This document shows positions 46,201 to 54,584 of a DNA stretch of 64,000 nucleotides, in pieces. Source of the DNA: Closterium sp. NIES-65 (taxonomy: Eukaryota; Streptophyta; Zygnematophyceae; Desmidiales; Closteriaceae). A program made the translations under genes and the position numbers. The notes below the pieces were generated by a model. It saw only the letters and a list, made by a program, of their open reading frames with translations. It was not told where the DNA came from and did no database searches. The stretch covers positions 2,666,501 through 2,730,500 of the forward strand of contig CANXME010002001.1 of the NCBI GenBank assembly GCA_948144175.1, given 5' to 3'. The stretch's first letter is position 1. Each line of letters starts with the position of its first letter.

Positions 46201-47261
46201 TGTTGAGCAGTTGCAGGCTGCGTTTCCAAAGCAGCCATCCTCTTGGTGCCTTGTGAAAACACATCTCATGTCGCACTACGTTGACTCCATACGTCGCGCG
46301 GGTCATGTGACTGAATTCAGCACCAACATGTTCGAGCACTTGCACGGACCGTTGGTAAAGAGGATCTACCGTCGGTCCAACAAGCGCAATGTAGATGGGC
46401 AGATCATGAAGTTCCATGCTAGGCGCATTCCGGATGTGGTGCCGGTGGATGATCCTGCTGGCCGGGACACCGCCATGCAGCAGGTAAATCTGTTTAGTGC
46501 TTGAATTGCATGGATATGAATGCAGAATGTAATAATATCAATAGCATATGTTGGCAGGCGATTGAGACCGACACACGGACGCTCATCAAGGAGTCATACT
46601 TCCTCCCTGTGGAGTTACCACAAGAACCCACCTCCACCAACTGGTTTGCAAGGAAGTGGGCCAAGCAACACCCTCGTGCCCGAGCTGCCCTCAAGGATGC
46701 GCTTATGCGTTATGCAGGATGCGTCACCAAGATTCGAGTAAGTAGTTGCAAGTTTATGCAATCAACCATCATTTGGCTGGCTCGTATCATACATGACTAA
46801 CATCAACTGTTATGCAGGCCCATGCATCACTGGAAATCCCTGCAGCAGACAACGCTAGCTTTTCAAGAGTTTCTCACTTCGTTCGAGCGACCCCTGACTA
46901 TTTTGAGAGGCCATGGTAATCGGATGTTGCAGTGGAGGGTGTAAGGTATGGTCGGAGAGAGGAGTGGTATGCAAGGTTGCTTCTGTTGTTCCATACAAAA
47001 ATACGTGGAGAGAGGGAGGAGCTGGCTTACGTTAGATATTGGAATGCAAGCGGAGAGGATACAGCAACAGGATGCCTTCGCCTCAAGTGGACGACAGGAA
47101 TGTACGCGTACTCGGTGATTCCGATTGAGGCGCTGCTCCGCCACGTCCATGTGGTGAAGGCATTCCACCTAGACAGTACCTATCTCCTTAATAAGTATCA
47201 AATGGGATGCATTTATCTTGTAATAAAACGGCCAGCATATTTTCAAGCATACACATTTTAG
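43224..47261 (+). CDS. Plavaka/CACTA-like transposase, multi-exon, two in-frame stops
   Basis: Exons inferred from GT-AG borders and phase: 43224-43928, 44078-44212, 44339-44604, 44759-44909, about 45030-45170 (unresolved), 45335-45727 (may hold an intron), 45864-46006, 46198-46483, 46558-46737, 46818-47261. The N-terminus has a C2HC finger (CEFCNRWF, then GGHKSRRTPC), as in Plavaka proteins. Exon 3 has the core signature YSDVMHMSINGRKKAWPL then MTLANI, with the first catalytic Asp expected in YSD. Next comes WVCDYPQSGKISC and a Cys pair, then EHRAVMQVMVF, then THLMSHYVDSIRRAG and MFEHLHGPLVKRIYRRSNKR. The C-terminal domain has ELAYVRYW and SVIPIEALLRHVHVVKAF. In-frame stops are TAG 44907-44909 and TAA 46917-46919, so the copy is probably dead. 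Family call by motif recognition, not by search. Confidence 0.7.
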
Positions 47262-47473
47262 GGAAGTCAAAGCTTAAAAAACCAATTACAAAATCACAAC
47301 AAATTTGGCACGCTTCAAATAAACGGCAATGTACCGGAGTCGCGGATTCGATCTAGACTTTGACAAACAAACGCGGTCCGATTTCATTCCGTGATTGATC
47401 GCGATTTGGCTTCGGAACTTCGCCAACCAAAACACCTGAACTGTACCCCCCTTCGAACCCCCTTCAAAAACCA
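47262..47473. other. right subterminal region of transposon D
   Basis: Non-coding; contains AATTTGGCACGC at 47302, further TTTGG motifs (47403, inverted near 47428) and an internal ATCACAACAAA resembling the TIR at 47294. Confidence 0.5.
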
Positions 47474-47487
47474 AGGTTTTTTGTGAT
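47474..47487 (-). repeat. right terminal inverted repeat of transposon D
   Basis: Reads ATCACAAAAAACCT on the minus strand, 13 of 14 identical to the left end. Confidence 0.8.
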
Positions 47488-48954
47488 GATCTCGAACACC
47501 TTCCGCAGATGCTCCACATGCTCCTTCATGTTCTTGGAGTAGATGAGAATGTCGTCCAGGTACACCACCACACACTCGTCCAGCAGGGGCCGTAGGATGT
47601 GATTCATCTCTGCCTGAAACGTTGCTGGTGCGTTTTTAGTGTCCGAACGACATCACCAAGTATTTGTAGGAGCCGTATCTGGTACGGAACGCCGTCTTGT
47701 GGATCGAGCTATCTGCCATCTTGATCTGCCAGTAACCCGACCGCAGGTCCAGCTTTGAAAAGACTCTTGCACCACGCAGTTGGTCCAAAAGATCGTCTAT
47801 GCGCGGTAAGGGGTATTTTTTTTTAACTGTCTGTTTGTTCAGTGCGTGGTAGTCGATGCACATCCGTAAAATGCCGTCTGGTTTTGGAGTGAAGAGGGTT
47901 GGTGTACCGTAGGGAGAGGTGGATGGGCGGATCAGTTGTCTGTCCAGTAGATACTCTATCTGTTTCTTCATGTCTGTAAGTTTGGTCGGACTCAATCTGT
48001 ATGGTGCACGTGAGACGGGTTTCACACCTGGTTCCTCCACGATCTCGTACTCGTGGGTGCGTGCTGGAGGTACGCCTACGGGTAGGTCGTCGGGCATTAT
48101 ATCCTTGTACTGTTCCAAGACCTCCTTCACTGCTGCAGGTAGCTCCGAACTCGGCTTCTCCTCCTCTGCTGCTGCAATAAGCAGTGCTAGGTAGCCCGTG
48201 TTACTCTCATTCACCGTCCGTTTGAACCGTGCAAGTGTCGTTTCAGGAACGCTCCCTGTATCCGTCCAGCTTCGCAGCTCCACTCGTTTCCCGTTGTTGT
48301 AGATGCACGCCTTCCTGTCGATTTAGTCGATCTCTGGGTTGAACCGCTTCAGGAAATCTCGCCCCAAGATGAAATCTAAACCCTTGATGTTCGTGATCGG
48401 CAACATCGGCTTCCACCTCAGTGCCCCTATATGCAGCTATAGTGATGCTTCGCCGTGGATGGGAAGTTTCTTACCGTCCACCATCGTTGCCGTGAACTTG
48501 GTCTCCTCCGAAGATTCTCCAATTTTCTCCAACATCCCGTGGTCGCACACGGAGTTAGACGCACCGCTATCCACCAGTGCCTGGAGGCGTCGCCCGTTGC
48601 AGATCACCTCGAGTAGTAGTGGTTGTTGCTGCTCCGAGAAAACGTAGATGGTCTCGCTTATGGGATCGTAGGGTACGTCGAATAGATCATCCCTCGGTCC
48701 TACACTCAAAGCTGCTGACTCCATATCAGTTTTCAATTGAGTTGGGTAGAAGGAATTATCCGAGGCTGATTCAGCTTTGTCTTGGCCTGGAACCTTCCCT
48801 TAAGCCTTTGCAGCTGTGTAGGCTTCACCTGTGGGCGATTGGGAGCCTTAACACTATGCTCTGGGGAGAGAATATTAACTCCTTGGAACGCACGACCCTT
48901 TTCAACGCTCCGGAGTGGTTTGCCCAACGTCTCAGGTACCTAAATAATGTCTGA
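47488..48954 (-). pseudogene. chromovirus C protease and RT N-terminal half
   Basis: Minus strand. A retropepsin segment (LQALVDSGASNSVCDHGM) lies near 48590-48540, then a stop after GEASL near 48437. RT opens around 48283: [63 protein letters not shown] one-base insertion at about 47640 (after VMSFG) shifts frame. The sequence continues as [11 protein letters not shown] and [13 protein letters not shown], the YLDD catalytic box, down to the transposon D junction at 47488. Confidence 0.85.
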
Positions 48955-49380
48955 AGGCTTTTTCTTGGCCTTGAAATCTCCCCTGAAATTTTTGAAGGCT
49001 TGAAAACCTCGAGAGGGAATATTTTTACTCTCGGGGGTGTTCGGCAGGAGTTTCCCGGTCGGTGCAGAGTCTTGTTTCGCGGAGCCTCCATTTGCCGGCC
49101 GGTCGTGGCCTTTTTAATTCGCGCCATCGTGTCCTCCTTTTTTCGCCATCGTGGATGTCGCACTGTTGTTGCCCTGCAACTCTGCTCGTGCCTTCTTCAT
49201 TTTCTAACACGCCAAGAATCGATGTCCTGCTGCGCGGCGAAATTTGCACTTCTCATATTTTGTCGGCCGCTGCTTCGCGTCGATCTTGTCGATATCCAAC
49301 GGGTCGGCGGTCGTGGGTGGTGCTAATTGCTATGTGCCGAATGATCTGTTCGGCACACGTCGTCATGTTTCGGGTTGATC
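48955..49380 (-). pseudogene. chromovirus C gag C-terminus, degraded
   Basis: Between gag and protease the minus strand gives only short frames (e.g. NFAAQQDIDSW near 49225) where a CCHC zinc knuckle would be expected. No intact knuckle is visible. Confidence 0.4.
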
Positions 49381-50106
49381 TCACATCAGCGCATCGAATC
49401 TCTCTGCTGCACGCACCATGTCGCGGTAGTTGTTGTAGTTCGCGGCAATTACCTGTCGGCGGACTTCCATTTTTAGCCCCTCAGTATACGCTTGGATTTT
49501 TTCTCCTTCGGTCAGGTCGGTAATTCGGTTGAAGAGGCTCTCGATCTGCTGCGTGTACTGTCTTACACTCCCGAACTGTTTATGCCAATGAATCTGCTGC
49601 CGCGCCATGTAGGTGGAGTTGATTGGTTCGAAACGTTGAATTAAAGCTTCCCGAAACTGCGTCCATGACCCCTCGCCTCGGATCTTAATGCTGTTGTAAA
49701 TCCTCTCGAGCGCCGGGCCTCGTAACAGTGTCGCTGCGAGCCGAATCCGCATTGCATCATGTTTCGGGGTCGTACAGCCAACGGCCTCGAAGTAAATTTC
49801 GAGGGTCGCAATGAATCGACGGGCGTCGATCTCTCTAGCATTCGGATTGAATGTCTCCGGTAGCCTTGGACGTGCCGCCTCAAGATTTACTGTAGCTGCT
49901 GCCGCTGCTGCTGGGTGAAGTGTCGGTGTCGCTGCTGCTGCTGCTGGCGTCGCTGCGGCATTGGCTGCTATGTTCGCTGCTGCTGTGGCAGCTACCGACT
50001 GGTTCGCGAGAAGCTCCTCTAATTGGTGGAGTGCCGCTCGCATCTGGTCCAAGCCGGTGTGTAACTCCGTAATTTTTCGTACGGAATTATCACCGTTTTC
50101 CTCCAT
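49381..50106 (-). CDS. chromovirus C Gag (capsid), 241 codons
   Basis: Open from ATG 50106 to a stop at 49381. A short coiled-coil-like N-terminus (LDQMRAALHQLEELLANQ) and an Ala-rich spacer precede a retrotransposon Gag capsid domain. That domain shows PETFNPNAREIDARRFIATL, YFEAVGCTT, RLAATLLRGPALERI, WTQFREALIQRFEP, QQIHWHKQFGSVRQYTQQ and FNRITDLTEGEKIQAYTEG, the usual capsid order. Gag forms the virus-like particle. This is the only intact frame of chromovirus C, but it lacks a zinc knuckle and an adjacent 5' LTR promoter, so expression is doubtful. Confidence 0.8.
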   Translation of the reverse strand: MEENGDNSVRKITELHTGLDQMRAALHQLEELLANQSVAATAAANIAANAAATPAAAAATPTLHPAAAAAATVNLEAARPRLPETFNPNAREIDARRFIATLEIYFEAVGCTTPKHDAMRIRLAATLLRGPALERIYNSIKIRGEGSWTQFREALIQRFEPINSTYMARQQIHWHKQFGSVRQYTQQIESLFNRITDLTEGEKIQAYTEGLKMEVRRQVIAANYNNYRDMVRAAERFDALM

Positions 50107-50304
50107 TTGGTGATTTATAGGAAGATTTGCGACGAAAATAAATGAATTCTAGGCGCTGGTCATCTTACTATGAGTCGAGTTGACTGCAGAAATGACGAGG
50201 GCTGATTCTGTAGGTCGTGTAATTCTCCCTTAAACGAAATTCACGTCCAATCTTGGCCGTTGAGAAGAAATTCGATCTGACGCTCCAAATTCCAAATTTC
50301 TGGT
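50107..50304 (-). other. truncated 5' UTR of chromovirus C, junction with copia A
   Basis: No LTR or primer-binding site is found between gag and the start of copia A sequence near 50305. A deletion appears to have removed the 5' LTR of C together with the gag, protease and integrase of A. Confidence 0.5.
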
Positions 50305-51047
50305 GCTGGTGTGGCTGCCAACCCTAGGGTTGGCGCAGGAGGTGCTGGAGCCACCGGTCCTGGAGGTGCTCGTATTGGCGGTACTGGAGGTGCTGGAATT
50401 GGAGGTGCTACTGGAGCTGCTGGAGGTGCGGGTGCTACTAGAGCGGGAGCTCCTGGAGGTGCTGCTGGTGCTGGAGCTAGTGGTACTGCAGAGGCTGGAG
50501 CTAGAGGAGCTGGCGCTCCAGAGACTGGAGCTGCTGGAGCTGGTACTCATGGGGGTACAGGAGTTGGCGCTGCTCGAGCTCCTGGTGGTGCTGCGGGAGT
50601 TGGAGCTGATGCTTGGGGTGCTGGTGCTGACTCTGCTGGTTCTCGAGGCGCTGTGCGGCCGCTGCCGTACTTCGTTCCGCTCCTTCAGCAAGTTCTTGGT
50701 CTCTCGCCCTCTACTGGTCCTGCTCCTCCCTTAGAGTGTCCACCGCCTGACCCGTCACAGTTGCAGTTACAGCCCGCCTCCCAAGTGCCTGCTCCCTCTC
50801 CTTACACTGGTCCGACTGGAGGCCTTGGTGAGCGTCGTGAGCCTGCGTCTCGTCCTGCGTCACCTGTTCGCACTGCTCGCACTAGTCGTCGTGTTCCGCG
50901 TCCGCGTCCTCCTCCTGTCCCCGGCATGCACTAGATGGTACTACGTCCGTCCACTGCACCTAAGCGTGTCCCGTTACCGTCTCCTCCTGCGTCCTCCTTT
51001 ACTGACGGTCCGGACCCCGAGTCGGACTCCCTTGGTACTGCTAGTCC

Positions 51048-52207
51048 TGCAGAGATAACTGCTGCAACGGGAGATAGACTGCGGGCTAGGCACGTGTGCT
51101 GGTGTGATCTCTGCGCTCGTTCACTTAGTCGTTTCCTTGTGTTCACGCTGCTTGCTAGTTCACGGGGAGAATTGGCAAGAGTTTCACTAGGAAAACATGA
51201 AAACAATCGATTGCAACAACTTTGGCATCACAAACTACATGAGAGCTAGCTAGGCTGCTGGTCGACCTCCAGCGCAGCAAGGTTGATCGCGCTCCAACGC
51301 AGCAGCGCTCGCTCCGCTCCAGCATTGCAGAGTAGCGACGCGCCAACGTTGCATGTCCACGATGTGCCAACGCTGCAGCAAGTCGGCTGCACAGCGTTGC
51401 ATCCGCAGGACAACGGTGCATCTGCTTCGCAGGTGCGCGCAGCTGGTTGGCGCTCCACACCTTGTCACGAGCACAGCGCAGACGCCTGGCAGACTCCACG
51501 CCAGCGACTGCGCCCACCAGCCACGTCGACCTCGGGATACCACCTCGGCGACACCCGCACACGTCGCACGGGTATCCCGGTCGACCGGGCAACCACGCCC
51601 GGTCAACCAGCGCAGTCCGTAGCCGGCCACCAATGCCCGGCGTCCCCAGTCCGGCGTCCAGGCGCCCATGACGCCTTCCGAACCCCCATGTCGGCGTCCA
51701 GATGCCCATGTTCCCGTGCAGACCTCCAGAGCGGCGTCCAGCCTCCCAGGACGCCGACCAGACGCCCAGGTCGGCGTCCGAGCCCCCGGGACACCCAGAT
51801 CGGAGTCCAAGCCTCGAGGATGGCGTGCAGACGCCCAGGGCGGCGTCCCAGGCTCCCAGGCTCGTTCTGCAGACGCCTAGGTTGACGTCAGGCCTTCCAG
51901 GACGCCGTGCAGGCGCCCACGACGTCGAGTAGGAGCCTTGGTAGTCGTGGCGACGCTCGGCTCGGCATCCTGCTTCCCAGGACGCCATCCAGGCGTCCAG
52001 GACGCTGTCCAGGCATCCAAGACGCCAACCAGGCGTCCAGGACGGCGTCCTCCTACTCGGCGCCCTCCAGCCAGGCGCCCTCCAGCTCGGCACCCCTGCA
52101 GTGGCCCCCGTGCCCACTGCTGCAGGTCGGCTGCAACCCCCGCAGATCCGACCACAAGGTTGGCTCCGCCCATACGAGGACGGGGCCTAACAACACTCCC
52201 GTTGACA
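51048..52207. mobile_element. 1.16-kb insertion with TG/CA ends, no recognisable genes
   Basis: Flanked by AGTCC (51043-51047 and 52208-52212); removal restores the copia A frame (A-S-P-T-I-T). Starts TGCAGAGATAACTG and ends CCCGTTGACA. No pair of LTRs can be seen, but CAACGGGAG near 51064 is inverted at the right end. The right half (51620-52090) is an imperfect repeat of GGCGTCCAGGACGCC-like units. Possibly a non-autonomous retroelement; class unresolved. Confidence 0.6.
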
Positions 52208-53200
52208 AGTCCTACTATCACGCGTCTCCTGGCCACTATTGTCACTGACCCTTCCTTTGAGTCCACTGCTGCGTCTGCCTTAGTTGCTGAGCTTGTCGAC
52301 TTTGCTGCTCACTTTCGTCTAGACTACGCCGCGAGTCTTGTTGCTGAGTCTGAGTCTGTCTGTCCTCCGTCCGTCGGGGGTGAGTGTGCTCTTGGCACGG
52401 ACGTCCTTGAGGACAAGCAGAAGGACTTTGAGTGCTTTGAAGCTGCTGTACCTCATCTCGTGTCCATGCTGCTGTACCTCATCTCGTGTCCATGCTGTTT
52501 GCACCTGAGGGACATCCCGACCCCGCGCTCTTACGCAGAGGCGATAGAGGGTCCCTACTCCTCTCAGTGGCAGTCACCCATGGACGCAGAGATGGCATCC
52601 TGGAAGTCCACAGGCACCTACGTCGACGAGGTTCCCCCTCCTTGGGCGAACATCGTTAGTGGCATGTGGATTTTCAGGGTGAAGCGGCCGCCGGGTTCTC
52701 CGCCTGTCTTCAAGGCGCGTTACGTTGCTCGAGGCTTCAGTCAGCGACAGGGAGTTGACTTCTTCCAGACCTTCTCCCCGACCCCAAAGATGACCACTCT
52801 TCGGGTTCTACTGCACGTCGCTGCTCAGCGTGACTACGAGCTTCACTCTCTTGACTTCAGCACTGCTTTCCTACAGGGCAGCCTACACGAGGAGATAAGG
52901 CTGCGCCGCCCACTTGGCATCACTGGGTCGTTTCCTCCTGGTACCCTGTGGAGCCTCCGGCGGCCAGTCTACAGTCTCCGCCAGGCGCCCCGTAAGTGGC
53001 ACGACACAGTGAGGACTATGCTTGCGGCTCTTGGGTTTGCTCCTTCTACTGCTGACCCGTCGCTGTTTCTGCGCACCGACACTTCGCTGCCGCCGTTCTA
53101 CATCCTCGTGTACGTCGACAACTTGGTCTTTGCAACTGCTGACATTGAGGGACTCGCCCATGTGATGTCGGAGCTGCAGAAGAGACACACGTGCACAGAC

Positions 53201-53343
53201 TGTCAGAAGAAGAGGTTGAAAGTAAGAATGAAGAAAGGAGAGGGATTCACTAGCAAGCAGTTGGATACAAATAGCAAACCCTAACTGGGTTGTACTCGCT
53301 ATAGAGCACCCCACTCCAGGCTAGATAATATAACATTTTGACA
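53201..53343 (-). repeat. solo LTR in copia A RT
   Basis: 143 bp, TGTCA/TGACA ends, with perfect TSD CAGAC (53196-53200, 53344-53348). Its minus-strand sequence resembles the LTR of element 5 (shared CTCTATAGCGAGTACAACCC), so it belongs to that family. Removal restores the RT frame T-C-T-D-L-G-E-L. Confidence 0.9.
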
Positions 53344-54457
53344 CAGACCTGGGTGAACTGCGTAGCTATCTTGGCTTGCAGATCACCCGGGACAGAGCAC
53401 GGCGCACCATTACCTTGACTCAGTCACACATGGTGCAGCAGGTCCTTCAGCGCTTCAACTTCACGTACTCCTCGCCTCTAGCCACTCCTCTGTCTACTCG
53501 CCACTCGCTCTCAGCTTTGCCTTCGGATGAGTCCGTAGAGCCGAGTGGCCCGTACCCAGAGCTTGTTGGCTGCCTCATGTACCTGATGACCTGCACTCGA
53601 CCTGATTTGGCATACCCTCTTAGCATCTTGACACGCTATGTTGCTCCTAGGAGACATCGACCAGAGCACATGGCTGTAGTGAAGAGGGTGTTGCGCTACG
53701 TGTGCAGTACGTCGGGCATGGGGCTAGTGCTTGGAGGACGGGCTCGAGTTGTCCTCACTAGTCACGCACACGCTTCGTGGGTTGACGACTTGGCTACACA
53801 GTGGTCGTCACAGGGTTACACCTTCAGCCTTGGCTCCGGTTCGGTTTCGTGGCGGTCTACCCGCTCGTCTTCTGTTCTCAGCTCCAGTTGTGAGGCTGAC
53901 ATCTACGCAGGGGCCATGGCTGCACAGGATTTACGCTGGCTTACCTACCTGCTGACCGACTTGGGAGAGGCGCCTCGTTCTCCTCCAAGTTTGTATGTCG
54001 ACAACAAGGCCATGCTGGCCTTGTGTCAGGAGCACAGACTGGAGCACAGAACGAAGCACATTGCCCTTCGCTACTTTCTTGCTCGAGAGTTGTAGCAGCG
54101 CAGTCAGCTTTGTCTTGCTTACGTGGCCTCTTAGGCCAACACTGCTGATATCTTCACCAAGGCACTTCCGCCTTGTGATCATGAGCGTTTCTGTACTGAT
54201 CTAGGCCTTGTGCCTACCTTTCCTCACTTGCTCACTTCTTGACTTTCCTTGTACTATGATCTATATATCTATACCCGCATGCTTTCACTTGCTAGGTTTT
54301 TTTATCACTGTTGTATAACTCTGCATGTGAACTGGCCTTGTGGCCATCTGCTTGTGCTCAGAATGCGTGGTGACGTTGTGATCCACCCTGGGCTTGCTTT
54401 GATTTTCTTGACTGGTCTTGTGACCCCTTGCTTTCCCCCACTTTGCCTATGGGGGTG

Positions 54458-54584
54458 TGTCAAACTTATATGCTATAGTTTGTTTAGGCTGTAGTAGGGT
54501 AGTTCCTATGGGGTACAATAGTTTTAGGTTTTCCTACATGTACCCACCCCTTTCCTAGTGCATTTACTCTTGTTGATTTTGACA
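54458..54584 (+). repeat. 3' LTR of copia A
   Basis: 127 bp, preceded by TTGCCTATGGGGGTG, followed by ACCGG and gypsy B. Confidence 0.9.

Larger units (their letters stand above)
22948..47487. mobile_element. 24.5-kb TIR transposon D, Plavaka/CACTA-like, inserted in chromovirus C
   Basis: Ends are defined by the interrupted chromovirus: left flank CAACAGGATC, right flank GATCTCGAAC, giving a TSD of GATC (22944-22947 and 47488-47491). Terminal inverted repeats are ATCACAAAAACCCT on the left and its complement at the right, 13 of 14 matching. Because GATC is palindromic, a 2-bp AT duplication with TIRs starting CATCAC fits equally well. Inside: gene E (minus), a divergent transposase gene (plus) ending about 220 bp from the right TIR, a 178-bp tandem array between them, a GCCACGTCA satellite, and a nested copia pair. 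Without the copia pair and the satellite the element would be about 10 kb. Confidence 0.8.
20371..50305 (-). mobile_element. Ty3/gypsy chromovirus C, split by transposon D
   Basis: Minus-strand chromovirus with a 3' LTR at 20371-20738 and pol in two collinear halves: gag, PR and RT N-half at 50106-47488, then RT C-half, RNase H, IN and chromodomain at 22947-20749. Removing D (22948-47487) and one GATC joins the halves in frame as V-F-E-I-L-L-K-N. No 5' LTR or primer-binding site can be found upstream of gag, so the 5' end is deleted; the right boundary near 50305 is approximate. Confidence 0.85.
50305..54238 (+). pseudogene. copia A pol: linker, RT and RNase H
   Basis: Begins in the low-complexity Gly/Ala linker that follows integrase (50305-50650), then VRPLPYFVPLLQQVLGL, a TAG at 50932, and RT from about 52500: WKSTGTYVDEV, VSGMWIFRVKRPPG, HSLDFSTAFLQGSLHEEI. 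Two insertions break it: a 1.16-kb TG-CA element at 51048-52207 and a solo LTR at 53201-53343. The catalytic YVDD is changed to YVDN (AAC at 53120). RNase H motifs SSCEADIYAG and YVDNKAMLAL follow, with stops at 54093 and about 54133. Ends near 54238. Confidence 0.9.
19630..54584 (+). mobile_element. Ty1/copia element A, host of chromovirus C
   Basis: 127-bp LTRs at 19630-19756 and 54458-54584 (about 7 differences by eye, the oldest LTR pair here). The flanking duplication is ACAGG (19625-19629) and ACCGG (54585-54589), one mismatch. Excising it restores the gypsy B RT frame (R-Y-R-S-F-E-Y). Inside are the A leader, chromovirus C with everything nested in C, then the C-terminal half of A pol. 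The gag, protease and integrase of A are missing, apparently lost together with the 5' LTR of C. Confidence 0.85.

Noticed and set aside
51155-52117. 320-codon minus-strand frame
   Set aside because: Composed of the imperfect GGCGTCC repeat inside a small insertion; no domain, and comparable frames on +.
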